DNA of 64,000 nucleotides. It comes from Anabaena sphaerica FACHB-251. GTDB lineage: Bacteria > Cyanobacteriota > Cyanobacteriia > Cyanobacteriales > Nostocaceae. Each line of letters starts with the position of its first letter. Position 1 is the first letter of the stretch. A program made the position numbers and the translations under genes. The notes under the pieces are model-generated. The model made no database searches, had not been told where the DNA came from, and saw only the letters and a list, made by a program, of their open reading frames with translations. This document shows positions 9,156-18,509 of this stretch, piece by piece. Location of the stretch: NCBI RefSeq assembly GCF_014696825.1, contig NZ_JACJQU010000001.1, positions 620,001-684,000 of the forward strand, written 5' to 3'.

Positions 9156-9758
9156 TCAATCTGCTTCTCTGAAAGTCCTGTTTATTGCGTCTCCTGTATC
9201 CTCGGTTCGGCGTTGAATATTTTTACCAATATCTTCAGTTCCACGTTGTACATTCTTGGTTAAATCTTTGACTCCACTGCCAACATTTCTCTGAAGATTT
9301 TCTACCCCTCTTTGAGTCCCCTTGCTGACTCCTTCCCGCAATTCTTCGGCTGAACTTCCCACGTCTTCACCTAAGTTTTTCACCCTTTCACCAAAAGGTG
9401 TTCCTTCACGATAATTACGAACGTATTGCTCTGTACTATCAATTCCCTTGCGTTCAATATTTCTTTGAGCATTTTCTATTAGCTCATCGGCTCTAACTCT
9501 GGCTGATTTTTCTGCTGCTTTTGATCTGGGATCTACATCACTAAAGTTATTCATTCCTCCTTGATATGGAGAAATAGGATAATCTTTTGTAGGATCATAT
9601 CTTTTCTCATTCGGCGGTTGTGCCGAAGGTTGTGGCGGTTGTCCAGCTATAGTAGGACGATTACAAGCTTGGACTAAAAATAGAAAACTTGCCGCCAAAA
9701 ATACCGTTAAAATTTTCAATGGACGCAGGTTCTGCAACAAAGTAGTTAGTCTTTTCAT
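9156..9758 (-). CDS. Putative lipoprotein with repetitive C-terminus
   Basis: 200 residues. Positive start, hydrophobic segment ILTVFLAASFLFLVQAC ending in a lipobox (LVQAC) predicts a lipid-anchored Cys near residue 32. A Pro-rich stretch follows. The C-terminal 80 residues are polar with repeated (N)xQRGxExxxxNxQR units suggesting an amphipathic coiled helix. The next gene upstream encodes a paralogue with the same N-terminal plan. Function unknown. Confidence 0.7.
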   Translation of the reverse strand: MKRLTTLLQNLRPLKILTVFLAASFLFLVQACNRPTIAGQPPQPSAQPPNEKRYDPTKDYPISPYQGGMNNFSDVDPRSKAAEKSARVRADELIENAQRNIERKGIDSTEQYVRNYREGTPFGERVKNLGEDVGSSAEELREGVSKGTQRGVENLQRNVGSGVKDLTKNVQRGTEDIGKNIQRRTEDTGDAINRTFREAD

Positions 9759-9805
9759 ATTCTTCTCCTTGTAGTTTTCCGACTGACTAAAGAACGTCTA
9801 TCTAT

Positions 9806-10372
9806 CTATCTGCCAACGGCTGGATTTTTTTGCAATTCAGGTCTAGCACTGGCTTCATCTGCTGTTTCTTTCAAAAAGCCTGAAGCTTTTTCCACTGCTT
9901 CTGTTACAGTTTCTATTCTGTCTTGGATGCGAGTTTTTAAATCAGGTTCGCGCTGAATTAAACCACCTGGTTCGGGATGTTGGAAATTTTCTTCAGTGAT
10001 GATTGGTAATTCAGCTTCTTTCTTAACTCTACCTAAAGGTGTTTCTGCACCAGGATAAAGAATTTCTGAGTCTTTATTTACCGCTAGGAATAATTGCGAA
10101 TTTAAGGGTAAACTAGCTTGGTCATCTTTTTTATTGCTGCTTCCAGTAGTTACTTTTGGGTCGGTAGACATTCGCAAATTTGTATATTCGTTGCTACCAC
10201 TCTTATAAGGATTATTTGCTCCACCAGCTTGCACAGGTGTATTTTGGGGATTTGCACCTTGAGCCTTTACTCCGCTACAAGCCGTGCTAACTATCAACAA
10301 TATTCCAACTAAAAAGATAGTTACAATTTGGCGTATTTGCAGGTTCTTGACGAAATTAATCAAACTTTTCAC
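9806..10372 (-). CDS. Putative lipoprotein, paralogue of the downstream gene
   Basis: 188 residues. N-terminus MKSLINFVKNLQIRQIVTIF followed by LVGILLIVSTACSG gives a lipobox (STAC) near residue 32. The mature part is Asn/Gly/Pro-rich (NPYKSGSNEYTNLRM) and ends in a helical segment. The signal-region similarity to the gene at 9156 (NLxxxxILTVFLxxxxxxxxAC) suggests duplication. Possibly the DUF6658-type cyanobacterial lipoproteins, but I am not certain. The two genes are 47 bp apart and likely form an operon. Confidence 0.7.
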   Translation of the reverse strand: MKSLINFVKNLQIRQIVTIFLVGILLIVSTACSGVKAQGANPQNTPVQAGGANNPYKSGSNEYTNLRMSTDPKVTTGSSNKKDDQASLPLNSQLFLAVNKDSEILYPGAETPLGRVKKEAELPIITEENFQHPEPGGLIQREPDLKTRIQDRIETVTEAVEKASGFLKETADEASARPELQKNPAVGR

Positions 10373-10651
10373 TTAGTCCTCCTTATCCGATCTCGCAGTT
10401 TAACTCGTTGACAAATTATGGAGTTTTACGAGTTATACAGCCAATTTTTACATATTTTTGGCAATGGGTTGAGTTGTTAATGTGAACAACCTTTAACAAG
10501 ATTAACGTATTTAATATGAAATCCACTTCTAGCTTAGGTCACATTTTACTGTTGAGAAAATACCAATTTTCTCTAACTCAAGAGAGATATTATTTAATAT
10601 AATTATCTTGACCAATTTGATGATTAAATTACACAAATAATAAAAACAATA

Positions 10652-11569
10652 ATGAAAAAAGTTTTACGCTGGTTCATTTTGGGGGGAACGCTGTTTTTTT
10701 TAGGGAAAGCGTTGAAGGATAATTGGCTAGAAGTGAGTTCTATCCGTATTGATGCAGCCGGATGGGCAATTTTGTCAATTGCTACAGGTGTAACTTTACT
10801 TGCACATATTTGGGCTGGTTGGATATGGACTTGGGTGTTGCAAGAGTTAAATCAATCTGTATCAGCTTCTGAATTTATCCAAGTTTATTTAAAGACAAAT
10901 ATTGCTAAGTATTTACCTGGTAATGTTTGGCATTATTACGGGCGCATCTTAGCGGCTAAAAATGCTAATATTTCTAATGGTGCGGCAACTTTAAGCGTTT
11001 TACTAGAACCATTACTTATGACTGCGGCGGCTTTGATGACCGTGGTTTTATTTGGTAGTGAATTGGCAGTTAATAATACTAATATTTGGGTACAAATTCT
11101 GCAATTTCTCAGTTTAGTTGTGCTGCTGGGTGCTGTTCATCCTTGGGTTTTAAATCCAGCAATTCGCTTTTTATATCGTTTAAAGAACAAAAATTCACAA
11201 CCAGAAAATCAGTCTATTAGCAGTTTAAGTCTGGAACGTTATCCTCTACGTCCTTTGTTGGGTGAATTAATTTTTTTAGGATTGCGTGGAACTGGGTTTA
11301 TATTAACTATGTATGCTCTGGGTTCGTTAAACTTGAGCCAAATTCCTTTATTATTAGGTGCTTTTAGTTTTGCTTGGGTATTGGGGTTGGTTGTTCCCGG
11401 TGCGCCTGGTGGTTTGGGGGTATTTGAAGCGACAGCTATAGCAATATTACAAAATCGTTTTCCTTCTGCTTTGGTAATAAGTGCGATCGCTCTCTATCGT
11501 CTCATTAGCATTTTGGCTGAAACCGCTGGTGCTGCTTTGGCTTCTCTCGATGAACGTTTTACTAGCTAG
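10652..11569 (+). CDS. Flippase-like / lysylphosphatidylglycerol synthase TM-region family protein
   Basis: 305 residues, six or more TM helices. Family marks: the N-terminal VLRWFILGGTLFFLGKAL helix, YLKTNIAKYLPGNVWHYYGR (the KYLPG motif of the LPG_synthase_TM family) and the glycine-rich VVPGAPGGLGVFEATAI near the C-terminus. It lacks the soluble aminoacyl-transferase domain of MprF, so it probably acts as a membrane flippase-like protein for an unidentified lipid. Single gene. Confidence 0.8.
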   Translation: MKKVLRWFILGGTLFFLGKALKDNWLEVSSIRIDAAGWAILSIATGVTLLAHIWAGWIWTWVLQELNQSVSASEFIQVYLKTNIAKYLPGNVWHYYGRILAAKNANISNGAATLSVLLEPLLMTAAALMTVVLFGSELAVNNTNIWVQILQFLSLVVLLGAVHPWVLNPAIRFLYRLKNKNSQPENQSISSLSLERYPLRPLLGELIFLGLRGTGFILTMYALGSLNLSQIPLLLGAFSFAWVLGLVVPGAPGGLGVFEATAIAILQNRFPSALVISAIALYRLISILAETAGAALASLDERFTS

Positions 11570-12111
11570 GTTACAGGTACTCAACATCGAACGCGGATAC
11601 ACGCAGATAAACGCAGATGGAAAACTTAAGGGTTGCACATATCATAATTTGTCTTATTTGTCAATACCAGAAAGTGTAACCCTCAAATAACAGCATTGAA
11701 TTTTTGGGAAAATTTGTTATTCTGAACCCTGGTTAATTGGTTAAGTTTTGTATGGTTGATTTTTTGCTTTTTCGGAAAGTCTTAATATAGCAATCATTTC
11801 TAGCTGATGCCTAAAAATTAATCTTAAAAATAGGTAATATTTGGGCAGTTTACAAATTCTATTAAATCATACCAGAAGGCTGAAAATATTGCAATACCGT
11901 AAATAAATAAAAATAATTCTCAATTAATTGTTAAGAAAGTATAAAGCAAAAATTTTCTCTCATATAAATTATTAAACTGATAAAGCTTTATAATCAGGTT
12001 TAGCTATATTTACGGGTGACAGGCGAGTAATTAATAAAAGTAATTGATAAAATGCAAAAAAGCCAGTGTAATTAAAGCTATTACACCGACTAAAATTAAT
12101 GTTATTCATAA
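11570..12111. other. Non-coding spacer
   Basis: AT-rich, stops in all frames. It includes a short ACGCAGATAAACGCAGAT direct repeat near 11600. No RNA gene other than the tRNA that begins at 12112 was recognised. Confidence 0.5.
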
Positions 12112-12482
12112 TGGGAGTGGGGGGACTTGAACCCCCACGACCGTTTAAGGTCAACGGATTTTCATTCTCTTGCAGCTTTCACTACTACCTTCTAGGTTTT
12201 GAGAATTGGACTCTCCCTTTACCCTCGGCTTAACGTTAGGGTAGCTCCCGTCGAGTCTCTGCACCTTCCCGGAATTTTAACTTTGGGATTTTGAATCTTG
12301 GGTTTAATTCCAAAATCAAATCTCAACTCTAAAGCTTCTGGGCTTGGCTCAGGATTGCCATATCTGTTCACATACGATTACAGATTTAGGTTTCCCTGAA
12401 TTTGAGAGCTTCCACTTGAAAGATTTCTCTATCAAGGCTCAGTTTTCTAAGTCCGTAGCGTCTACCATTCCGCCACACTCCC
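12112..12482 (-). tRNA. trnL-UAA: tRNA-Leu(UAA) interrupted by a group I intron
   Basis: On the - strand the 5' exon (12449-12482) begins GGGAGTGTGGCGGAATGG and ends CGGACTT; the 3' exon (12112-12162) begins AAAATCCGTTGACC and ends CACTCCCA. Joined, they give a 7-bp acceptor stem, long variable arm and anticodon loop CUUAAAA with anticodon UAA. The split falls just after U34, the classic position in cyanobacteria and plastids. CCA is not encoded. Confidence 0.96.
12163..12448 (-). ncRNA. Self-splicing group I intron in tRNA-Leu(UAA)
   Basis: 286 nt. It begins AGAAAACTGAGCCTTGATAG and ends AGAGAATG; the terminal G and the preceding exon U fit the group I splice rule. The stretch GACTCGACGGGAGCTACCC followed by TAACGTTAAGCCGAGGGTA is P7/P8 type core sequence. 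In the middle, a run of degenerate 7-nt units (TTTGGGA, TTTTGAA, TCTTGGG seen on the + strand) marks the P6b stem that varies in length between Nostoc strains. No ORF inside. Confidence 0.93.
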
Positions 12483-12830
12483 AAGGGGTTTTAGATGTTG
12501 GAGGCGAAACCTCCTTGTCTATTTCACCATTAATGTGTTTTTTGTGCAAGTAGTTTTGAAAATTTTTTTTTAAATCTTTTCAAGTTTTATTTTTTACTAC
12601 TTTTTTATTTGGCACTCAACTTAAATTTAACAGCGAAATCTATTCTAGCACAATCTTAGCTGGTTTTTAAATTTTTGCCAAGTATTTTGCAAATTTTTTT
12701 CCGCCCCCGCTAAAACCGTTAGTTAACCATATCCCAATCCCCAATCTCTGATACTTTCCTTAGTTGACGGGTTGAGCCTATTATGGAAAACAGATGCACC
12801 AATATAGTCTTCTCAAATCCGACAAAAATT
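12483..12830. other. Spacer with divergent promoters
   Basis: Non-coding DNA between tRNA-Leu and ndhL. It is T-rich around 12555-12605. It should hold the tRNA promoter on - and the ndhL promoter on +. No further structure recognised. Confidence 0.45.
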
Positions 12831-13040
12831 ATGGTTGTAGCACTACTGTATTTGATTTTAGCCGGAGCTTATCTTCTGGTAGTACCAATGGCTGTGATGC
12901 TTTATCTAAAGCTACGCTGGTATTCAGCTAGTTCTGTAGAGCGTGGGTTTATGTACTTTTTGGTGTTCTTCTTCTTTCCGGGTTTGTTGCTGCTCTCCCC
13001 AATTGCGAATTTTCGACCCCGGCGCAGACAAATTGTTTAA
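12831..13040 (+). CDS. ndhL: NAD(P)H-quinone oxidoreductase subunit L
   Basis: 69 residues, two TM helices ([23 protein letters not shown] and [20 protein letters not shown]) and the basic tail FRPRRRQ. This is the small membrane subunit of the cyanobacterial NDH-1 complex, required for respiratory and cyclic electron flow in thylakoids. The ATG at 12831 is chosen because it gives the normal ~70-residue length; an ATG at 12783 would add 16 unrelated residues. It leads the ndhL-DUF3007-trpA cluster common in cyanobacteria. Confidence 0.92.
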   Translation: MVVALLYLILAGAYLLVVPMAVMLYLKLRWYSASSVERGFMYFLVFFFFPGLLLLSPIANFRPRRRQIV

Positions 13041-13065
13041 TTAGATTTGGTAGGTCATAACTCTC

Positions 13066-13365
13066 ATGCGACGCATTGATGCAATCGGTATTACTTTAGG
13101 CGTTTTTTTGATTGGTGGACTGGCTTATGTAGGATTGCAGCTGGTCGGTTTAGATGGTCAAAATGCGGGAATTTGGAGCCAAGCTGTGCTGGTTGTTGGT
13201 TTGATAGGTTGGTTGGCTACATATCTTTTCCGTGCGGGGAGTAAAAAAATGACCTACCATCAACAACGGGAAGAGTATGAAAAGACTTTCCTGCAACAGC
13301 GACTAGATGAACTAACTCCTGAAGAATTAGCGAAAATTCAAGCTGAGATTGAATCAGGGAATTAG
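13066..13365 (+). CDS. DUF3007 family membrane protein
   Basis: 99 residues with two TM segments (IGITLGVFLIGGLAYVGLQLVG and AGIWSQAVLVVGLIGWLATYLF). The ending DELTPEELAKIQAEIE is typical of DUF3007, a cyanobacteria and plastid-lineage family. It sits 25 bp after ndhL and before trpA. Function unknown. Confidence 0.88.
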   Translation: MRRIDAIGITLGVFLIGGLAYVGLQLVGLDGQNAGIWSQAVLVVGLIGWLATYLFRAGSKKMTYHQQREEYEKTFLQQRLDELTPEELAKIQAEIESGN

Positions 13366-13488
13366 GTGACAGGTGACAGGTGACAGGTGACAGGGAAAAT
13401 GGGAAGATGGGAAGATGGGGCGATGGGGCGAATAAAAATAAATATGTTCTCTGTTCCCTATTCCCTGTTCCCTATTCCCTATTCCCTG
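13366..13488. repeat. Three consecutive STRR tracts
   Basis: Within the DUF3007-trpA spacer lie four GTGACAG units, then GGGAAGAT/GGGGCGAT units, then five CCCTRTT units (TTCCCTATTCCCTGTTCCC). Each is a heptanucleotide or octanucleotide tandem run. Confidence 0.9.
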
Positions 13489-13492
13489 ACTA

Positions 13493-14296
13493 ATGACTGC
13501 AATTTCTCGTTGTTTTGAAACTTTAAGACGGAATCACGAGTGCGCTCTGATTCCGTTTATTACTGCTGGTGATCCTGATTTAGAAACGACAGCTAAGGCG
13601 TTGCAAGTTCTGGATCGCTCTGGAGCCGATATTATTGAGTTGGGTGTTCCCTATTCTGACCCTTTGGCAGATGGACCCGTTATTCAAGCAGCAGCTACCC
13701 GTGCTTTGGCAAGGGGTACTACTTTGGATCAGGTGTTGGAGATGTTGCAAGCTACTACTCCCAGTTTGCAAGCGCCAATTATTTTATTTACTTACTACAA
13801 CCCAATTCTGCACCGGGGAGTTGATAAGTTTCTTGAGCAAATTAAGACTGCTGGTGTAGCAGGTTTGGTAGTTCCTGATTTGCCTTTGGAAGAGGCCGCA
13901 GGGCTATTAAAACCAGCAGGTGAGGTGGGCATTGATTTAACTCTATTGGTAGCTCCTACAAGTTCGGCCCAGAGGATTGAAGCGATCGCTCGTGCTTCTC
14001 AAGGATTTATCTATTTGGTGAGTGTGACCGGTGTGACGGGAATGCGATCGCAAATGGAAAGCCGAGTTTCAGATTTACTCACACAAATTCGTAGAGTGAC
14101 AGATAAACCCATCGGCGTAGGTTTTGGAATTTCCGACTCTGAGCAAGCGCGTCAAGTGCGGGAATGGGGTGCAGATGCAGCAATTGTGGGTAGTGCTATC
14201 GTTAAGCGTTTGGCAGAAGGGACACCAGAATCAGGACTTGATGCGATCGCTCAATTTTGCCAAACTCTCAAGACAACAATCACAACTCCCTCTTGA
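13493..14296 (+). CDS. trpA: Tryptophan synthase alpha subunit
   Basis: 267 residues. It cleaves indole-3-glycerol phosphate to indole and glyceraldehyde 3-phosphate and channels indole to TrpB. The catalytic residues fall at the canonical positions E49 ([11 protein letters not shown]) and D60 (LADGPVIQ). [32 protein letters not shown] and [10 protein letters not shown] are all present, with phosphate-binding GFGIS near residue 213. Start ATG at 13493 follows the STRR run; no clear Shine-Dalgarno is visible. Confidence 0.97.
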   Translation: MTAISRCFETLRRNHECALIPFITAGDPDLETTAKALQVLDRSGADIIELGVPYSDPLADGPVIQAAATRALARGTTLDQVLEMLQATTPSLQAPIILFTYYNPILHRGVDKFLEQIKTAGVAGLVVPDLPLEEAAGLLKPAGEVGIDLTLLVAPTSSAQRIEAIARASQGFIYLVSVTGVTGMRSQMESRVSDLLTQIRRVTDKPIGVGFGISDSEQARQVREWGADAAIVGSAIVKRLAEGTPESGLDAIAQFCQTLKTTITTPS

Positions 14297-14538
14297 TGAT
14301 TTGGGAAAATTAGATTAAAAAAGATAACAGCGTAGTTTTTTTATCATACCTTGGTGGACAATTTGACTGATATAGTCTTGAATATTAACAGCACATACCA
14401 GGCTGAAAAAAAAACTACCTGATACATTTGCTTATAGTTTGAGTTTTATGTGAATTGAAGCAGGCGATAAATTATGAGTGTGAGAGTGAGTCAGTTAAAA
14501 TCAAGTTACACTGCCGACGTAGTTGAGGGGTAAAAGCG

Positions 14539-15195
14539 ATGAGTGAAAGTATGGCATTTATCGGCGGAGTTGCTGTAGCTGGGCTGGCGGCTCTCCTCTT
14601 GCTAAAAGGAACCAATACCCCCGTACAACAACCTAACTTCGCTGTTGCTCCACAAATGCCAGGTTCGGTTGTAGCGCCCCAGGTGATGCATCCATCAATG
14701 CAATACCCTCCTAACTATGGGCAACCAGTATATCCATATCAACAACCAGTAGCGCCTAATTCCGACCAGCGGCTGGAAATGGAAAAGCTGAACATGACAA
14801 TGGAGAAGCTCAAAAGCGACAACGAACAACTTCGGTTGCAAAATCAACAGCTTCAAGGTCAAGTTCAAAATTTCACTCAACAACAGTGGCAGTTAGCCCA
14901 ACAACAAAATCAACAAAAAGTAGCTGCACTGCCAGCTGAACAAAATCGCTGGTGGTCTTCACCCATAGTTTGGGCTGTAGGTGGTGCGACTTTGACTATT
15001 GGTGGCGGTGTTGTTGTCGCTGGAGTTTTATCTTTATTTTCTCCCAAACAACGTCCTAGCCGCACTGTACAGGTAATTCACCCCTACCACGGACCAACAC
15101 CACCTTTAGCTACAGTCCGACGGGCTGAATTTTTACCATCCTCCAGCCCAGAAACCAGACGAGTGGAAACGGCTCAATACGACGAACTATATTAA
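14539..15195 (+). CDS. Hypothetical membrane protein with Pro/Gln-rich linker and coiled coil
   Basis: 218 residues. Short N-terminal hydrophobic segment (MAFIGGVAVAGLAALLLLKG), then a Pro/Gln/Tyr-rich region, a coiled coil from about residue 75 to 130 (LEMEKLNMTMEKLKSDNEQLRLQ and following), a second TM (VWAVGGATLTIGGGVVVAGVLSLF) and a polar tail. I do not recognise a family. Two TMs with a coiled coil between suggest a membrane-tethered scaffold, but that is inference. Confidence 0.7.
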   Translation: MSESMAFIGGVAVAGLAALLLLKGTNTPVQQPNFAVAPQMPGSVVAPQVMHPSMQYPPNYGQPVYPYQQPVAPNSDQRLEMEKLNMTMEKLKSDNEQLRLQNQQLQGQVQNFTQQQWQLAQQQNQQKVAALPAEQNRWWSSPIVWAVGGATLTIGGGVVVAGVLSLFSPKQRPSRTVQVIHPYHGPTPPLATVRRAEFLPSSSPETRRVETAQYDELY

Positions 15196-15272
15196 TACTC
15201 GATTCGACTTAAATGCTTTTGATCAGGCGGAGAATTGGTAATGGGAAGAAGGTGATTTCCATTACCATGAAT

Positions 15273-17192
15273 TTACAAACTATTTACAGGCTTGTCTGTA
15301 TCACTGGGCGTTTCGGAAGTGGTTGGTGTATTTTTATGAGTTTTGTTGTCTTCTTTAGGAAGAGCTTGTTTAGCAACATTTTCTGCTGCTTGTGTAAACA
15401 TTGGTTGTAATTTATCTTGCCAATATTTAATATTGGGTAAATTTTCTGGATTATCTCGATAAGCTAAAACTTTATCCCATTGACCATTATCAATAGCTTT
15501 ATTAATCTCATTAGCTAGTGCTTCAGCTTTAGCCCAGTCTTGCTGCCATTGATTCATGATCTCAACCGTTTCTTTGATACCTGAAGCAGCATTTGTAGGA
15601 ATTGTTTTAAGTTGAGCGATCGCACCGTTTAAATCTCCTGATTCAAACTTCTGTCTGGCTTTTTCGACAATTTTCTGCTTATCCTCACTAGATGGGGATT
15701 TTTCAGCTTCAGAAGTTGATTGATCAGATATTTCTGGACTAGGAGTAGCAACAGCAGTTGGTTTTGGTTGTGGTTTGGGAAGAGGTCGAGATGCGATTAA
15801 GGGAGTATCGTCTACGGTTTGAATAGAAACTCCTTGATCCCGTAAACAAGAAACCCATTGTTCATTATTGATAATGACATCCGAATGCGCCCAAGCCAAA
15901 CGCCCAGATTTGAGTTTAAGTTCTATCCAACCGCGTTTTGTTCGCTTACCAGTAACATCAAAATCACTAGCATCGCCAAGAGTTTTGAGAATATTATCCG
16001 AATTAATCGCACTCGGTTCAGAACGAATATTAGAATTAGCTGCAACTACAGCCAAGCAGTTTTTTGATGATGTGCTATTTTTGCCTGTCCAATTAGCAGC
16101 TACATTTTTCACATTTGGATATAGATTTGTTACCAAAGCTGCTGCACCACCAGCTAATAATAAGCCAATTATCAAGGGTAATGGATCAGGTTTGCTAGAA
16201 TCCTGATGAACTCTTTCGTGATGAACAGGTTTAGGAACAACATGATTAGCAGGTGAAACAGCGACAGTAGGCTGTGAAAAGACCTGAGATGCGATAGAAG
16301 ATGGTCGTTTGGGGGTTTGGTAGCTAATTTGTCTTGGAGACTCAGAAGATATTGAAGATGTAGAGGTCATATTCATCAACTCTCTACAGGCTTGCAGTGC
16401 TTCCGTGGCTGTTTGGTAGCGGTCTTTGAAGTGATAACGCACCATCTTGGTTAAGATTTCTGCCAAGCGGTAATTTACAGGCAGAAAATGCTGCCAAAGG
16501 ATTTCACCTGTATTGGGATCTTCTTGTAATTGGTTAGCTGGTACTCCTGTTAATGCTTGAATAGCGATGATACCAAGAGAATAAATATCACTATTAGGAC
16601 GAGGTTTACCTTGTCCTTGTTCTGTAGGCATATAGCCTGGTGTGCCAATAGCTACTGTAGCGGTGAGTTGTGCGCCAACTGACACTAAGGGCGATCTCAA
16701 TTGTTTAACAGCCCCAAAATCTACCAAAACTAATTTATAATCAGCAGCGCGACGGATAATATTATCTGGCTTGATATCGCGGTGAATTACTCCTTCTTGA
16801 TGGACAAATTCTAAAATCCCTAGAACTTCTAACAACAGTTGCACGACTTGGTTTTGACTCCAAGGTTGGCCGGGAATCAGTTCTTGACTCAGCGTATGTC
16901 CGTCAATGTATTCTTGGACTAAGAAAAATTCTTGATTTTCGTCAAAATAAGCGAGTAGTCGGGGTATTTGGTCATGGTTACCCAACTTTTCCAAAGTTTC
17001 GGCTTCGCTGTTGAATAGACGTTTAGCAGTTTCAAAGATTTTTTGGTCAGTGCTGACAGGTTTGAGGTGTTTGACAACGCAGATGGGATTACCAGGCCGC
17101 CTGGTATCTTCGGCAATATAGGTTTGACCAAATCCTCCCGTTGCCAAAATGCGTATGACTTGGTATCGATGGTCTAGTAGTTTGCCTATCAT
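15273..17192 (-). CDS. Ser/Thr protein kinase with TM segment and SH3-like domain
   Basis: 639 residues. Hanks-type kinase domain at about 1-270: GGFGQTYIAED (P-loop), VVKHLKP (Lys), HRDIKPDNII (catalytic loop), VDFGAVKQL (DFG) and GTPGYMPTEQGQGKP (activation end). After a Ser-rich linker comes one TM helix (LIIGLLLAGGAAALVTNLY, about residue 340), then a bacterial SH3-like domain (NSNIRSEPSAINSDNIL...GWIELKLKSGRLAWAHSDVI) and a helical tail. It is a membrane-anchored sensor-type kinase; a cell-wall or periplasmic ligand for the SH3 part is inferred. Confidence 0.92.
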   Translation of the reverse strand: MIGKLLDHRYQVIRILATGGFGQTYIAEDTRRPGNPICVVKHLKPVSTDQKIFETAKRLFNSEAETLEKLGNHDQIPRLLAYFDENQEFFLVQEYIDGHTLSQELIPGQPWSQNQVVQLLLEVLGILEFVHQEGVIHRDIKPDNIIRRAADYKLVLVDFGAVKQLRSPLVSVGAQLTATVAIGTPGYMPTEQGQGKPRPNSDIYSLGIIAIQALTGVPANQLQEDPNTGEILWQHFLPVNYRLAEILTKMVRYHFKDRYQTATEALQACRELMNMTSTSSISSESPRQISYQTPKRPSSIASQVFSQPTVAVSPANHVVPKPVHHERVHQDSSKPDPLPLIIGLLLAGGAAALVTNLYPNVKNVAANWTGKNSTSSKNCLAVVAANSNIRSEPSAINSDNILKTLGDASDFDVTGKRTKRGWIELKLKSGRLAWAHSDVIINNEQWVSCLRDQGVSIQTVDDTPLIASRPLPKPQPKPTAVATPSPEISDQSTSEAEKSPSSEDKQKIVEKARQKFESGDLNGAIAQLKTIPTNAASGIKETVEIMNQWQQDWAKAEALANEINKAIDNGQWDKVLAYRDNPENLPNIKYWQDKLQPMFTQAAENVAKQALPKEDNKTHKNTPTTSETPSDTDKPVNSL

Positions 17193-17357
17193 GTTCCCTC
17201 CCCAGTTTTAACACCTAATTTTGCAAACGGTAGTCAATATCTCCAAATTTTCTTCTAGGAAATCCGCTATCTTGAGAAAAGATTTAGACTAAAAATGCAG
17301 TTTTTTAATAAAAACAACAAATTGTTACTTTTTGTTTAGTATTTCTGTTAACCAACA

Positions 17358-17846
17358 ATGCCCCCTAAGATAACAAACTCTACTACATGGCAGCAAGCTG
17401 AACTCCTCATGCAACCGGCTTTTATTCGTGTTGTTGATAATCTTCGCAAGCATCTGGATACATCCGCTTGGAAAGGAACTTATCACGATGTACTGATTTG
17501 GCCACCTGGTACAACTGATGAAACCAAAGCTATAGTGACACAGTTGTTGCAAGATATGGAAACTGCCACACCGGAACAGGTGGAAGATATTCGCGAAAAT
17601 CTTGCCCTTTTGCCTATGCCCCATCCAGGATACCATCTGCGCTTGCAACGTCAAGAGCAGCAAGTGAATGTGGATTTGTGGGATCTGTGTTATCAAGTGT
17701 GTTTTTTAGATTACAGTCCTGAGAATACAGGAGTAGATATTGATACTAATTTATTGGATGAGTCGGGGCAAGTCGATTGGCAACATTTGGAAAATAAGAC
17801 CAAGCAGTTAGTTAAACAGGTATTTGACAGTTTACCAGAGGTTTGA
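17358..17846 (+). CDS. Conserved cyanobacterial hypothetical protein
   Basis: 162 residues, soluble, no signal. Sequence features are PAFIRVVDNLRKHLDTSAWKG, YHDVLIWPPGTT and the acidic C-terminal part. The composition and codon use look genuine. I recognise no domain. Divergent from the kinase gene, with 165 bp between the two starts. Confidence 0.65.
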   Translation: MPPKITNSTTWQQAELLMQPAFIRVVDNLRKHLDTSAWKGTYHDVLIWPPGTTDETKAIVTQLLQDMETATPEQVEDIRENLALLPMPHPGYHLRLQRQEQQVNVDLWDLCYQVCFLDYSPENTGVDIDTNLLDESGQVDWQHLENKTKQLVKQVFDSLPEV

Positions 17847-17887
17847 AGCGTGGGGGGTGTGGTGTTTGGGGTATTGTGTGGGAGTAT

Positions 17888-17927
17888 ACAGGAGGCAGGA
17901 GGCAGGAGGCAGGAGGCAGAAGGCAGG
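17888..17927. repeat. STRR tract (CAGGAGG)n
   Basis: Five copies of CAGGAGG, the last one CAGAAGG, lie between the + strand gene ending at 17846 and the terminator at 17953. Confidence 0.9.
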
Positions 17928-17952
17928 AGATTTTTTGGAGTTATCTAAACAG

Positions 17953-17975
17953 AAAAAACCCACCTGCGTGGGTTA
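17953..17975 (-). terminator. Rho-independent terminator of the 97-residue gene
   Basis: On the - strand AACCCAC, loop GCAG, GTGGGTT and then TTTT form a strong hairpin with T-run 17 bp after the stop at 17992. Confidence 0.88.
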
Positions 17976-17991
17976 AGAAGTTGCATTTTCT

Positions 17992-18285
17992 TTAAGCAGC
18001 ACAATCTTTAAATTTGCGCTCATCTGTTGTGATTGAGTTGCTATACTTGCTTAAATCTTTTGGTTTTGACTGTGCATTTGGTTTAGCTAAAAATTCTTCC
18101 ATTCCTGGAATTTCTAATTGGTGGAATGTGTTTTGATTTTCTTGACTCAGAATCGATATATTTTCAACGGCTTTGAGAGTGGTTGGAGTGGTTTCTGTGC
18201 TTGTTGGATTTTCAGCAATAAATTTTTCCATCCCTGGTATTGCTAATTGAACAAAGCTCAAATGATCTTTCATGGGTTTACTCAA
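17992..18285 (-). CDS. Small protein with a duplicated IPGMExF motif
   Basis: 97 residues. Two near-identical segments are visible: FVQLAIPGMEKFIAENP at about 11-27 and FHQLEIPGMEEFLAKPN at about 54-70, separated by a Ser/Thr-rich linker. It ends KFKDCAA. No signal peptide or TM. The gene has its own strong terminator, so it is expressed as a single-gene unit. I do not recognise a family. The repeated QLxIPGMExFxA segment could be a docking motif for a partner protein. Confidence 0.62.
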   Translation of the reverse strand: MSKPMKDHLSFVQLAIPGMEKFIAENPTSTETTPTTLKAVENISILSQENQNTFHQLEIPGMEEFLAKPNAQSKPKDLSKYSNSITTDERKFKDCAA

Positions 18286-18509
18286 ACGCTACTCTACATA
18301 TCATGCTCATTACGCATATACGCAGGTCAATAGACACCCTTAAATAGAATTTGAGTACGCAAAATACGCACAATAAGCAAGTTTGACTCAATGCAGTATT
18401 CTAAAACCTATGAATAGGAAGCATTTTGAGGAAATTTACCCTTAAACTAAATCACAGTACGCAGAATACGCGGAATACGCAGATTGGGGTAAATGAGGTT
18501 ATCAAACCT

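Noticed and set aside
12344-12553. Open frame within the tRNA-Leu intron
   Set aside because: It covers intron core sequence and the 5' exon antisense; there is no homing-endonuclease motif (LAGLIDADG, GIY-YIG, HNH).
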